A stretch of 26,209 nt of DNA from AG-12 sp027339635 (GCA_027339635.1 DAHWNZ010000038.1:1-26209), one strand, 5' to 3'. Shown: positions 17,284 through 25,116, counted from the first letter of the stretch. The notes: a model not told the origin generated them from the letters alone. A program made the numbers and translations.

Positions 17284-18189
17284 GTGAGCCCCAGCACCGC
17301 CATCGAGGGTGCCCCGAGCCCCAAGCTGTCGGACGCCGTGGGGGCCTTTCTCGCTGACCTCGGCCACGCCAACCGCTCCCCGGCCACCCTCCGCGCCTAT
17401 CGTGGCGACCTGGCCTCCTTCTCCCAGCACTTCGCCGGCGAGCTGGGCGAGATCACCCCCCAGGCGCTCCGGTCCCACTTCGCCACCCTGGTTCATCTGG
17501 CCCCGGCCACTCGGGCCCGCCGCGAGGCGTCCCTCGCCAGCTTCCTGCGTTGGGCCTACCGCAACGACCTGATCGACGCAGATCCCATGTCCAAGCTGGA
17601 CCGGGTCCACCTGGAGCCCCCCGAACCCCGGGGCCTGGCCAAAGAGCAGGTGGAGGCCATCCTGGGCGCCATCCCCCGGGGCAGGAGCCGGGATCGGCTG
17701 TTGTTCCGGCTCCTGGCCGAGACCGGCCTGCGGGTGGGTGAGGCGCTGGCGCTCCATGTGGACGACATCGCCCTTGCCCCAGACGACGAGCGTCTCCACG
17801 TGCTCGGCAAGGGGGGACGGCGGCGGACCTTGCTGCTGGACGACCCCCGCCTGGTGGCCCAGATCAAGCGCCACCTGAAGGAGACCAGCTACCGGCACGG
17901 CCCGCTGTTCCGGGCCGAGAAGAACGGGGTGGGCGGCCCACTGCGCTACTCGACGGTCCAAGAACATTGGGCCACCTACTGCGCCAAGGCGGGAGTCACT
18001 GCCACCATCCACCAGCTCCGCCATGGCCATGCCACCGAGCTGATCAACGGCGGGGTCAGCCTGCCCACTATCCGCAAGCGCCTCGGGCACCGCAACCTCC
18101 AGACCACCCTCCGGTACGCCGAGCAGGCAGACGCCACCGCCGATGCCGAGTTGGGGGCGTGGCGGCGGTCGCGGGAGGCGGGCTCATGA
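17284..18189 (+). CDS. tnpI: Tyrosine recombinase, probable cointegrate resolvase of the transposon
   Basis: The protein has 301 residues from the GTG at 17284. An N-terminal SAM-like core-binding domain (LSDAVGAFLADLGHANRSPA) spans about 15-105 and the catalytic domain 115-290. The full active-site set is present: Arg150 (TGLRVGEAL), Lys176 (GKGGRRR), His243 and Arg246 (HQLRHGH), His269 (LGHRNL) and nucleophile Tyr278 (TLRYAEQ). Divergence from tnpA with a palindromic site between them fits cointegrate resolution, as for TnpI of Tn4430 or TnpS of Tn4651. The symbol is by role only. Its stop overlaps the start of the ASCH gene (ATGA). Confidence 0.8.
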   Translation: MSPSTAIEGAPSPKLSDAVGAFLADLGHANRSPATLRAYRGDLASFSQHFAGELGEITPQALRSHFATLVHLAPATRARREASLASFLRWAYRNDLIDADPMSKLDRVHLEPPEPRGLAKEQVEAILGAIPRGRSRDRLLFRLLAETGLRVGEALALHVDDIALAPDDERLHVLGKGGRRRTLLLDDPRLVAQIKRHLKETSYRHGPLFRAEKNGVGGPLRYSTVQEHWATYCAKAGVTATIHQLRHGHATELINGGVSLPTIRKRLGHRNLQTTLRYAEQADATADAELGAWRRSREAGS

Positions 18190-18650
18190 ACGGGTCTGAC
18201 CAAGGCCATCAGGCTGAATTGGGCAAGATGCGGTTCGGCCACGATGGGGACGGCGGCCTCGGTGATCGCCTCGTCGAAGCCGTTCTGCGGGGTGAGAAGA
18301 CGGCCACCTCTTCCTTGCTCCGCGATTACGAGGAGAACGAGCCACTGCCCAGAGCCGGGGAGCGACTCGTCTTGGTCGACAGCTCCGGTCGATCTCGCGG
18401 GGTCGTCGAGACCGTTGAAGTACGAACGGTGGCGCTCAGGGACATTGATCTGAGCATCGCCCTGGCTGAGGGCGAGGGGTTCGAGTCGGTGGCCGACTGG
18501 GAGCAGGCTCACCGGGCATTCTGGGCGTCCACCCCGTCGAGCGGTGCAGAGAGAAGCTCGCAGGAGTCCTTGAGCGACACCGAACTCGTCGTCGTCGAGT
18601 TCTTCCACCTGGTCGAGACCGGCCGAGGATCCGCCGGTAACGGCCCCTGA
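18186..18650 (+). CDS. ASCH-domain protein, transposon passenger
   Basis: The protein has 154 residues from the ATG at 18186, overlapping the recombinase stop (ATGA) and so translationally coupled. GDRLVEAVLRGEKTATSSLL, GERLVLVDSSGRSRGVVETV and VRTVALRDIDLSIALAEGEG, then DTELVVVEFFHLV, follow the ASCH fold: a beta barrel with a basic G-E-K-T-A-T motif, related to PUA and thought to bind RNA or modified nucleosides. Some family members hydrolyse acylated cytidine. The DNA or RNA target here is unknown. It is cargo rather than transposition machinery. Confidence 0.75.
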   Translation: MNGSDQGHQAELGKMRFGHDGDGGLGDRLVEAVLRGEKTATSSLLRDYEENEPLPRAGERLVLVDSSGRSRGVVETVEVRTVALRDIDLSIALAEGEGFESVADWEQAHRAFWASTPSSGAERSSQESLSDTELVVVEFFHLVETGRGSAGNGP

Positions 18651-18684
18651 GGAGGCCGAAGATGCTCCAGTCCCGATCCGCCGC

Positions 18685-18962
18685 GTGCACCCGGAACACC
18701 TCGATTTGCTGTGCGATTTGCTGGGGCAAGTCGGTGGCCCACAACGTGATCAAGCCCTCGCCACGTTGGAGGACGAAGGGGTCCGCCATGAGATGGCTCT
18801 TCTCATCGAGACGAAGGACGGCCCCGCTCACGCTCGCCGAGCAGTCGAGCAGTCGAGCAGTCCCGGCATCGAATCGACGTTGAGCACAAGAGGGTGCTGC
18901 GGAAGGCCATCGGAGCAGCCGTCGACGCCAAACTGATGCTTGATCTGCGGAGCAACGGCTGA
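18685..18962 (+). pseudogene. Small unknown gene broken by an extra 8-bp repeat copy
   Basis: From the GTG at 18685 the first frame reads HPEHLDLLCDLLGQVGG up to EDEGVRHEMALLIETKD, and loses sense after VEQSS. A different frame then reads RIDVEHKRVLRKAIGAAVD to LMLDLRSNG and stops at 18960. Between them stand three copies of GAGCAGTC; removing one joins the two frames into a single 89-residue protein. Alternatively an ATG at 18662, 7 nt after GGAGG, starts an out-of-frame product, so a second small indel near the start is possible. The family was not recognised. It follows the ASCH gene and may form a pair with it. Confidence 0.55.
18839..18862 (+). repeat. Three tandem copies of GAGCAGTC
   Basis: Copies lie at 18839-18846, 18847-18854 and 18855-18862. 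A unit of 8 is not a multiple of 3, so each copy gained or lost changes the reading frame of the surrounding gene. Confidence 0.9.
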
Positions 18963-19033
18963 GGGTTTGCCTCCCCCTCTTCAGCCCCCGCCTGACTTCA
19001 GTCTGGTGCCGGATGGCAATGCAGTCACCTGCT

Positions 19034-19068
19034 CGTTCAGGATTCTGTACCGATCCTCGTCACAGGCC
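19034..19068 (-). repeat. Right terminal inverted repeat of the Tn3-family transposon
   Basis: This is the partner of 14112-14146. It abuts the remaining codons of vapB at 19069. Confidence 0.85.
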
Positions 19069-19152
19069 TTGACGGCCGATCTGCCCCCGGTGGATGCGGT
19101 CGCGGTGTCCCGGCAGAGTCGGGAGGCGCTCGAGGGTCGGTTGGCCGAGTAG
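19069..19152 (+). pseudogene. vapB: C-terminal remnant of a VapB-type antitoxin
   Basis: Twenty-seven codons and a TAG stop remain (PPVDAVAVSRQSREALEGRL as the core). The basic-then-acidic pattern ending in RLAE is usual at VapB C-termini, and the stop is immediately followed by the vapC start. The 5' part, including the DNA-binding domain, is missing: the Tn3-family transposon ends exactly at 19068. The frame stays open into the transposon as far as 18940, so a short fusion carrying the toxin-binding tail could still be made. Confidence 0.65.
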
Positions 19153-19581
19153 GTGGCCGTCGTGGTGGACGCGAACGTCCTGGTGGTGGCGGCCACGGGC
19201 GACCCGAGGCGGGTCCGGGCTCAGAGTGCGCTGCGGGGGTGGGCGGATGCCGGCGAGACGCTGCACGCCCCGGCGTTGCTCCCTTACGAGTTCGCGAGCA
19301 GCCTGACCCGTCTGGTCGAGGCGGGGAAGCTGCCTGCGGAGCGGGTCGGGCCAGTGTGGTCGAGCGTGCGGACACTGCCGGTGACGTACCACCTTCTCCA
19401 AGAGACGGCCCCGCGGGTGGTGGAGATCGCCCGCCAGCTGGGGCGGCAGAGCGCCTACGACGCCGCTTACCTGGCGCTGGCGGAGCAGTTGCAGGCGGTG
19501 CTGTGGACTTTCGACGGGCCACTGGCGCGGAACGCGGCTCAGAGCGGGTTCGCGGTGCAGCTCCTCGACGCGACGGGGTAG
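19153..19581 (+). CDS. vapC: VapC-type PIN-domain toxin
   Basis: The protein has 142 residues from the GTG at 19153, directly after the vapB stop codon. The four acidic residues of the PIN active site are in place: Asp6 (VVVDANVLV), Glu46 (LLPYEFASS), Asp103 (QSAYDAAYLALAE) and Asp121 (LWTFDGPLARNA). VapC proteins are Mg-dependent ribonucleases that cleave tRNA or rRNA and are held inactive by VapB. The toxin frame is fully intact although its antitoxin gene is cut. It may therefore be silent, inhibited by a fusion antitoxin or by one encoded elsewhere, or of low toxicity. Confidence 0.8.
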   Translation: MAVVVDANVLVVAATGDPRRVRAQSALRGWADAGETLHAPALLPYEFASSLTRLVEAGKLPAERVGPVWSSVRTLPVTYHLLQETAPRVVEIARQLGRQSAYDAAYLALAEQLQAVLWTFDGPLARNAAQSGFAVQLLDATG

Positions 19582-19622
19582 CCCGGAGCGGGCTCCCCGC
19601 GGCGGCGGCCGGGTTGGCCGGC

Positions 19623-19871
19623 TCAGCGGATCCGGCGCCCTGCCCCCTTGGCCCGGCGCAGCTCGCCCCGCTCCCGATAGGTGAGCTCGATGACGAGCTG
19701 CTGCACCGCCTCTCTGGCCACGGCGATCTGGGGCAGGCTGGGATCGTCGATGGCGAGGGCAGTCGCCGCCAGGGTGTCCAGCCGTCGCTGGACCGAGCGG
19801 GCGTCGCGGAGCAGGGCCGCGGTGCGCTTGGCGATCGCGGTGGCGGCAGGGACATCGCTGGGGGTGGTCAC
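19623..19871 (-). CDS. Small coiled-coil-like protein downstream of coupling-protein copy 2
   Basis: The protein has 82 residues from the GTG complementary to 19869-19871, overlapping the stop of the coupling-protein copy (GTGA). It is largely helical (AIAKRTAALLRDARSVQRRL, then AREAVQQLVIELTYRERGEL) with a very basic C-terminus (RRAKGAGRRIR). Its first 18 or so residues match the truncated gene at 6402-6557, so it is a regular member of this transfer module. Function is unknown; a DNA-binding or relaxosome accessory role is only a guess. Confidence 0.55.
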   Translation of the reverse strand: MTTPSDVPAATAIAKRTAALLRDARSVQRRLDTLAATALAIDDPSLPQIAVAREAVQQLVIELTYRERGELRRAKGAGRRIR

Positions 19872-20611
19872 GGCTGGGGGAGCGTAGCCGCTCCTACCGG
19901 CTGAGGGGCCTCCTCAGCGGGCCGCGGCCAGTCGGCGAAGGGCTGGGTGCTGGCGGGGTCGATGAGGTCTATCTGCTGGGGCTCGCCGGCCCCGATCAGG
20001 ACCCAAGCGGAGCCGTGGTGCCCGCGGCGCCAGGCGGAGGCGGGCAGGCGGGGCTGTTCCACGAAGCCCTGGGAGGTGCTTTTGGTCTCATCGTCGTGGC
20101 GCTGGTCGTGGCGCTTGGTGCGGGAGGAGGTGGTAGTGGTGAGCGAGACCAGATGGCGGCCCACCAGGGTCTCCAGCTGCTGCAGGGTGTCGGCGTCGGC
20201 GTAGCCGGGCAGCACCACCTTTGCGCCGGCCAGGGTGAGGAAGCTCTGGGCCCCGGCCGGGGTCCAGTGGGCGGGGGAGGACGGGCAGAGGGCAGATGAT
20301 GGCCATCTCGTCGAGGGCGAGCAGCCAGGGGATGGGGAGGGCTCCGCTGGGGCCGGAGATGCGCAGGGCGGCCAGGCGCAGCTCCTCCACCAGACCCACG
20401 ACCAGGGGCGCTCCGTCGGTGGCGGCGTCGGAGGGGGAGACGACGTACACGGTGTTGGGGCCAGAGAGGAACTCGTCGGGGTCGAAGGGGTGCTCTGGGG
20501 TGGCGTCGGCGGCCTGGCAGACCTTGCTCGTGTCGAAGGGGGAGACCAGACCAACCGCTGGGAGGCAGGGGGCCCACGACGCCGAGGGGGTCGAAGACCC
20601 AGACGGTCCCC
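19868..20611 (-). pseudogene. Coupling-protein copy 2, C-terminal half with two deletions
   Basis: Three blocks match the intact copy at 6554-8140. 20560-20611 encodes GTVWVFDPLGVVGPLPP. About 20280-20545 encodes SPFDTSKVCQAAD through Walker B LLALDEMA to CPLPVLP. 19868-20274 encodes HWTPAGAQSFLTLAG to the end. The blocks are joined by deletions equivalent to 322 bp and 71 bp of the intact gene, and both break the frame. Walker A and the membrane segments are absent. The final block keeps a good frame and the GTGA overlap with the following gene. Confidence 0.85.
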
Positions 20612-20670
20612 TTTCTCCGCAAGTGTTAGACTCGTTCAGCTTACAGGCCGTCTCGTGGGAGGGCATCCAA

Positions 20671-21789
20671 GTGGGAGCCGACTTCCGGAAGAGGCTACTT
20701 ATTTGTGCCGGGCTCGCAGGTGCGCTAACGGCTTCCTTCTGGTCAGCCAGCCCTGCCAGAGCTCAGGGGCAGGCCCCTGCTGCCCCCTCTACACTGCCTG
20801 CAACCCCAGCCGCGATTGGGCCCTTCCTTCAACCAGAAGGCTCTCCTTCGGGTGGATACTACGTCACGTGTGATCTATCTAACTTAAGCCCTAACTGTCA
20901 CGAACTCGTTGCCGTCCGCGTCACAGGAAGCACGACACCATCGAGTGTGCCCCAGCTTGTGACGTTTCTGGTAAATGTTCCCTCAGCCTATCAGTACTTA
21001 ACCAACTGGGTTCCCTATACTACTAATGGGGCCACCAGTTCCTGGACTGAGAGAGCTCTCCACGCGGCTCACCTCTGCTTCGCCCCTTACTGACGTGGTC
21101 CGAAAACCAGCGGTCGGCTTAGTACTAGGTCTTCTTGGCCAGCACCAGCATCTAGCGCATCGACGGACAGTTCCTATACGCCTTACACCGCCTCAGGATG
21201 TGGTACGACCGCCGGAACAGCCATAAATGGTCCGATTCCCACTTCTTGGAATGTGCCGTCCGGCACTACCATCACGGTCGCTGCCGCGATCTATGGCACC
21301 AACGGGAATGTGCTACGGTCGGGCTTCTTGATAGGGCAATTCGGTAGTGTTTACCGCAACTACCCGTCGCCATTCTACGGGGAGTCCAGCGCTAGTGGTA
21401 GCGCGGTATTCGACTTCTACAATACGCAACTGCCGAGTGGCGTATATGTGTCTTCTAATGTTGCCAATACCAACAACGTGCAAGGGATCGCCTATGTGGA
21501 GAATTATGCTACCGGGCAGACGTACTTCGACGCCGATTTCGGCACTGCGTACAGTGTTGACAATGTCACTAGGTGCAACCAGGTGGTTGACCACATAGAC
21601 AACTCTTCTACGGCTAACCTCAATAGTAACGGCGGCTATGTGTATAACGCGTACTACCAGCCGCTTGGATCCACTGAGTACGACTTGTGGAGCGAAGGAA
21701 GTGAGGTTTCCTCTGGCCCCTACGAAATAGTGTTTCCGGATGGGAGTGCGGGTTACCCCTGGTATCAGGACGGGCCTATTGTTACGTAG
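20671..21789 (+). pseudogene. Secreted protein gene interrupted by an in-frame TGA
   Basis: A GTG at 20671, with GGAGG upstream, starts a signal peptide (RLLICAGLAGALTASFWSA then SPARAQ). The frame runs 140 codons to TGA at 21091-21093. The same frame continues without shift through SSWPAPASSAST, SYTPYTASGCGTTAGTAI and TSWNVPSGTTITVAAAIYG to TAG at 21787-21789, giving about 372 residues if the stop is read as one changed codon. A GTG at 21253 could start only the second half. The protein is rich in Ser, Thr, Tyr and Asn with several cysteines, and GC is low, as in the secreted genes at 8792-11726. No family was recognised. It diverges from coupling-protein copy 2 as the gene at 8792 does from copy 1. 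Confidence 0.55.
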
Positions 21790-21941
21790 CAGAGTGGTCG
21801 CCCGCTTAGAGGTGGGCGCGCGTGGACGGTAACTATGGCCCGAGCCTCGCCGGAGAAGGCTACCACGTCGCAGTTTCGTCTCTGCGAGCCTGCCCGCGGC
21901 TAGTGCACGGCACCGACTAGAACCTTCAGGAGTGTCGGAGC

Positions 21942-23120
21942 GTGCAAGGCTACCAAGAGCTAGCTGAGCACCTGAGCCCGGTGGCCATCTCGGCGATGGA
22001 CTTAGCTAAGAAAGAAGCGGACCAGAACGGTGAGCCGTTCGTTGGCACGCAGCATTTGTTGCTGGCATTGATACAGCAAGAAAGCTCACTCGCCCGAGAG
22101 GCACTGTTGAGGTTGGGTGCCGATGGAGGCAGGGTTCGGGAGGCCGTCGAGTCTGTGCGCGGCAGCACTACTCGTGAACAGGGCCTCGCCGCTCGACCGC
22201 GCCTGAGTGGGAGGGTGGCCCGGGTACTCGCCTTGGCTGTCACGGAGGCACAAGTCCGTGGCGCCGAGGATGTCGGCCCTGAACATATCCTCTTGGGCTT
22301 GTTAGCTGAGGGCCAAGGCATCGCCGTGCACGTCCTGGATGAACTGGGAATCAGCGTTGCTCAGGTGAAGCAGCAGCTTGCGTCACTTCCCGCTAGGCTA
22401 TCCAATCCCGGCGCACCGAGTTGGCGGACTAGGGTAGAGGGCCACGCGCGCTGGGCTGGCCTGTCGTCGAGTCCACCACGGGCAAGTGGCGCGTCGATCC
22501 TTTTGGGGCCAGATGCACTACTCAGGGGAGCAGCCCCCACCTACGAAGATGTCAGAAGGTATCGCGCTTGGTCGGGGCCGCCGGATGACGTGATGCCTGG
22601 CGCTGTGGCCTATGAGGCAGTGGTGGCGGCGAGTGCGGACGCCGTGATCACTATCTCTGTATTGTGGGCCTTCCCGGTCGGATTTGAGTGCGCCGTCGCA
22701 ATCTTGACACGGGAGCCGCGAGGGCACAGGAGTGAGGTCTTAGGGCCCTTCTTCCTTCCCAAGCGGAATGCCAACACGGGACACCTGGAGTGGCGCCCCG
22801 GCGAGCGGCTTGACTTCGCCATCCGGTTCGCGGACGGGCGGACAGCTCACCAGGCATTAACGGAGCATGCGCCCTCGACGCCGACCAATTCTCAACCGGA
22901 GGAGGGGGTCGCGCTGACGAGTTGCTTTAGCGGCATCAGCGCGCAAGGGGCGGAGACCGTTTACTGGGTGTGGCCCCTGCCACCGCCGGGTCCAATTGGC
23001 TTCATCTTCGAGTGGCCTGCGCTCAGGGTTGGGCGGACAGTGGTGGAAATGGAGTCGCGTCCAATTCGGGAGGCTGCCAGCAGAGCAGTCGAGCTATGGT
23101 CTCAGCAATCCGAACCATGA
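21942..23120 (+). CDS. Double Clp-N domain protein fused to an LPPPG/EWPA domain
   Basis: The protein has 392 residues from the GTG at 21942, with CAGGAG 9 nt upstream. Residues about 5-75 (ISAMDLAKKEADQNGEPFVG, QHLLLALIQQE) and 85-150 (LALAVTEAQVRGAEDVGPEH, ILLGLLAEGQGIA) are the two repeats of the Clp-N (ClpC/ClpA substrate- and adaptor-binding) domain. There is no AAA+ ATPase after them. A linker leads to about 200 residues with PPDDVMPGAVAYEAVV, FAIRFADGRTA, WPLPPPGPIGFIFEWPAL and EMESRPIREAASRAVELW, which match the next gene's protein. The C-terminal domain resembles an actinobacterial domain of unknown function that I know but cannot name. A role as ClpC competitor or adaptor is a guess. 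Confidence 0.75.
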   Translation: MQGYQELAEHLSPVAISAMDLAKKEADQNGEPFVGTQHLLLALIQQESSLAREALLRLGADGGRVREAVESVRGSTTREQGLAARPRLSGRVARVLALAVTEAQVRGAEDVGPEHILLGLLAEGQGIAVHVLDELGISVAQVKQQLASLPARLSNPGAPSWRTRVEGHARWAGLSSSPPRASGASILLGPDALLRGAAPTYEDVRRYRAWSGPPDDVMPGAVAYEAVVAASADAVITISVLWAFPVGFECAVAILTREPRGHRSEVLGPFFLPKRNANTGHLEWRPGERLDFAIRFADGRTAHQALTEHAPSTPTNSQPEEGVALTSCFSGISAQGAETVYWVWPLPPPGPIGFIFEWPALRVGRTVVEMESRPIREAASRAVELWSQQSEP

Positions 23121-23731
23121 GTTTTTTCTCAGAGCGACCAGCCCATCCCCTGCCTGAGCCGGCCCCACCCGGGAGGTGGCCGCCCGAGAACCTGCTTCCG
23201 GGGGTACTTGCTTTTGAGGCAATACTCGGCCACTCTTACGCCGCCGCGGTCGCCGTCGGCCGCCCGCGCTGCTATCCAAGCGGCTTCGCTCTCACGCTGC
23301 TTGTCCGACTGCGCGAGTCGCCGCTCTCACATGACGTGCGGTCACCCGACGGACACATTCCGTTGGATACCACCCGCTTCCCGATGTCTTTCCGCTCTGG
23401 CTTCCGGCCTGGGATGGGGGCTACTGAAAGCCATCTGCCAGACGACGTGCTCCGAGTGGGCGTCATCTTTCCAGACGGCAGATCGGTGACCAGCCTGGAC
23501 GCCGACGGAATCGGAACAGGTGGCGAGATAAGCCTCTCCATTAGCGGTGGTGGGGGCCTGAGAACCTGGAACTATCTGCTGTGGCTCTCCCCTCTACCAC
23601 CACCGGGACGGATCTCTCTGCTGTGCGAGTGGCCAGCTAAGGGCATCGCCCAAGGCGGCTCCAAGATGGAGGCTGATGCGATCATCGAGGCAGCACGCCG
23701 AGCTGTCGACCGCCCGACTTTCCTCGCCTGA
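23117..23731 (+). CDS. Stand-alone LPPPG/EWPA-domain protein, paralogue of the preceding C-terminus
   Basis: The protein has 204 residues from the ATG at 23117, which overlaps the stop of the preceding gene (ATGA). Landmarks align in order with the upstream protein's C-terminal domain: PPENLLPGVLAFEAIL, YPSGFALTLLVRLR, VGVIFPDGRSV, a glycine-rich turn (SISGGGGLRTW), LSPLPPPGRISLLCEWPAKGI and KMEADAIIEAARRAV. The pair probably arose by domain duplication and is made from one message. No catalytic motif is visible; the strand-rich pattern suggests a beta sandwich or barrel. Function is unknown. Confidence 0.65.
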   Translation: MSFFSERPAHPLPEPAPPGRWPPENLLPGVLAFEAILGHSYAAAVAVGRPRCYPSGFALTLLVRLRESPLSHDVRSPDGHIPLDTTRFPMSFRSGFRPGMGATESHLPDDVLRVGVIFPDGRSVTSLDADGIGTGGEISLSISGGGGLRTWNYLLWLSPLPPPGRISLLCEWPAKGIAQGGSKMEADAIIEAARRAVDRPTFLA

Positions 23732-23801
23732 TGCGTCGTGCGCGTCAGACCACACGGCAGTCGGCGGCAAGGCCCTCAGCACCTGACCTGTGCACCCCTT
23801 T

Positions 23802-24132
23802 TGGGGGTACAGCCAAGATAAGCCCGAAAAGGTGCAGTAGCCGAGGTTGGCCGGGTGGCCTGGGCAGGACGTGGCCCTTCTGGTAGGGTCTGCCCCGGAG
23901 TGGAAGGAGGCCCAGGCCTGCAGCGATGACATCGATTGAGCGGACTGCGTACCCGCGCTTCAAGCGGCTGGTGACGGCCAGGGAGCTGGCGGGCTTGAGC
24001 CTGACGCCGGACGAGGTGGGCTGGGCCAGGGATCGGACGCGTTCGGATGCGCACCTGCTGGCACTGGTCGTGTCGTTGAAGTGCTTCCAGCGCCTGGGCT
24101 ACTTCCCGAGACGCAACGAGGGGTGCCATTAA
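23802..24132 (+). mobile_element. Left-end remnant of another Tn3-family transposon
   Basis: A TnpA start (23926-24132) is preceded by a segment beginning near 23802 (GGGGTACAGCCAAGATAAGC) that looks like a Tn3-family terminal repeat; this end is inferred because the partner repeat is missing. The element is cut at 24132, where the mini-Tn3 begins. Confidence 0.5.
23926..24132 (+). pseudogene. N-terminal fragment of a Tn3-family transposase
   Basis: Sixty-eight residues remain. MTSIERTAYPRFKRLVTARE, LTPDEVGWARDRTRSD and LALVVSLKCFQRLGYFP are the classical opening of TnpA (DUF4158 region), which normally continues for about 900 more residues. The stop at 24130-24132 arises at the junction with the mini-Tn3, whose first base is 24133. 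This TnpA differs clearly from the one at 14154-17152, so it belonged to a separate element. Confidence 0.85.
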
Positions 24133-24171
24133 GGGATCTGACCAGGATCGGTACGAGATGTAGCGGTAGCC
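24133..24171 (+). repeat. Left terminal inverted repeat of the mini-Tn3
   Basis: It pairs with 25117-25155, with one mismatch in 39 bases (position 28, G against T). Confidence 0.9.
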
Positions 24172-24400
24172 CTTGACTTCCCTTTGGGTAGCCCGGCGAT
24201 GTGGTGTCTACGGTGCCCGACCGAGAAACCCTCAACCAGCCGGTGACGGTACATCAAAGTGTGGTTTTGGGGTACACCCCAACCGGACGTCAGGGTCACG
24301 CTTCCAAGGCCGTCCGTTTGAGGTCCTTATCCGCGTTGATTGACACATCTTCCACAAGGCCTTAGACTTCAACCTGACACTTCGGGCCAGGGGGACGACG
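24172..24400 (+). promoter_or_regulatory. Resolvase promoter and probable res site
   Basis: TTGACA (24340-24345), 17 bp, then TAGACT (24363-24368) drive the resolvase; AGGGGGA lies 5-8 nt before its ATG. Dyads expected of a res site include TTGGGGT-ac-ACCCCAA (24267-24282) and two TGACAC half-site-like repeats (24341 and 24375) around the promoter. The position between the terminal repeat and the resolvase gene is usual for res, but individual subsites could not be assigned. Confidence 0.55.
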
Positions 24401-25021
24401 ATGGCTGGGCAGCAGGTCGGCTACATCCGGGTCAGCAGCGTCGACCAGAGCACCGCCCGCCAACTCGAGGGCGTCGCGCTCGATCGCACCTTCACCGACA
24501 AGGCCTCGGGCAAGGACGTGCGTCGGCCGGAACTCGAGGCCATGGTCGACTTCGTTCGAGATGGCGACACAGTGGTCGTGCACTCCATGGACCGCCTTGC
24601 TCGCAACCTGGACGATCTACGCGGCATCGTGCGCAAGCTGACCGCCAAGGGGATCGAGGTCCACTTTGTGAAGGAGCAGCTCAGCTTCACTGGCGAGGAC
24701 AGCGCGATGGGGACGCTGCTCCTGTCGGTGATGGGTGCCTTCGCTGAGTTCGAGCGCTCCTTGATCCGGGAGCGCCAGCGCGAGGGCATAGAGCTGGCTC
24801 GACGTCGTGGTGCCTACCGGGGGCGGAGGAGGTCCTTGAGCCAGGACCAGGTGGCCGAGCTACGCCAGCGGGCTGAGTCGGGGGTACCAAAAGCGGCTCT
24901 CGCTCGAGAGTTCGGCATCAGCCGCGAGACGCTCTACCAGTACCTGCGCACCGTCTCGTCGAGCAGCGTTCCGCTCCGCCGTCCGAGCACCCCAGCCCCC
25001 TCGTCGGCGGTGTCCGTATAA
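24401..25021 (+). CDS. tnpR: Serine resolvase of the mini-Tn3
   Basis: The protein has 206 residues from the ATG at 24401. The resolvase/invertase catalytic domain begins GYIRVSSVDQST with nucleophile Ser12 (or Ser13), followed by the active-site cluster HSMDRLARNLDDL (Asp64, Arg65, Arg68). A long helix (MGAFAEFERSLIRERQREGI) and a C-terminal HTH (VPKAALAREFGISRETLYQY) complete the protein. It would recombine res sites to resolve cointegrates. The length is slightly above the usual 185 residues because of a Ser/Pro-rich tail. The gene appears intact. Confidence 0.85.
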   Translation: MAGQQVGYIRVSSVDQSTARQLEGVALDRTFTDKASGKDVRRPELEAMVDFVRDGDTVVVHSMDRLARNLDDLRGIVRKLTAKGIEVHFVKEQLSFTGEDSAMGTLLLSVMGAFAEFERSLIRERQREGIELARRRGAYRGRRRSLSQDQVAELRQRAESGVPKAALAREFGISRETLYQYLRTVSSSSVPLRRPSTPAPSSAVSV

Positions 25022-25116
25022 CCCCCGGCCGGATTGTGCCAGTCAGCGATCCGTTTGCGGGCACCCGCTCCCTGATCCAAGTGGTCTGCAATCGGGCTCG
25101 GTTGGCTACAGCTGTT

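Larger units (their letters stand above)
14112..19068 (-). mobile_element. Tn3-family transposon with tyrosine recombinase and ASCH passenger
   Basis: Inverted repeats at 14112-14146 and 19034-19068 match at 34 of 35 bases and begin GGCCTGTGACGAGGATCGG. Inside are tnpA (minus strand), a divergent tyrosine recombinase with a candidate resolution site between, an ASCH-domain gene and a broken small gene. The 5-bp flanks differ (CTTCT left, TTGAC right), so there is no target duplication and one flank was replaced later, probably by the adjoining insertion sequence. The right end lies inside a vapB gene. Confidence 0.85.

Noticed and set aside
21091..21093. TGA read as selenocysteine or tryptophan
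   Set aside because: There is no cysteine-replacement context or recognisable SECIS-like structure, and other genes in the window use TGA as a normal stop.
21790..21830. Hairpin after the secreted pseudogene as a terminator
   Set aside because: A short CGCCC/GGGCG stem is present, but without a T-run and with poor stem length; support is insufficient.
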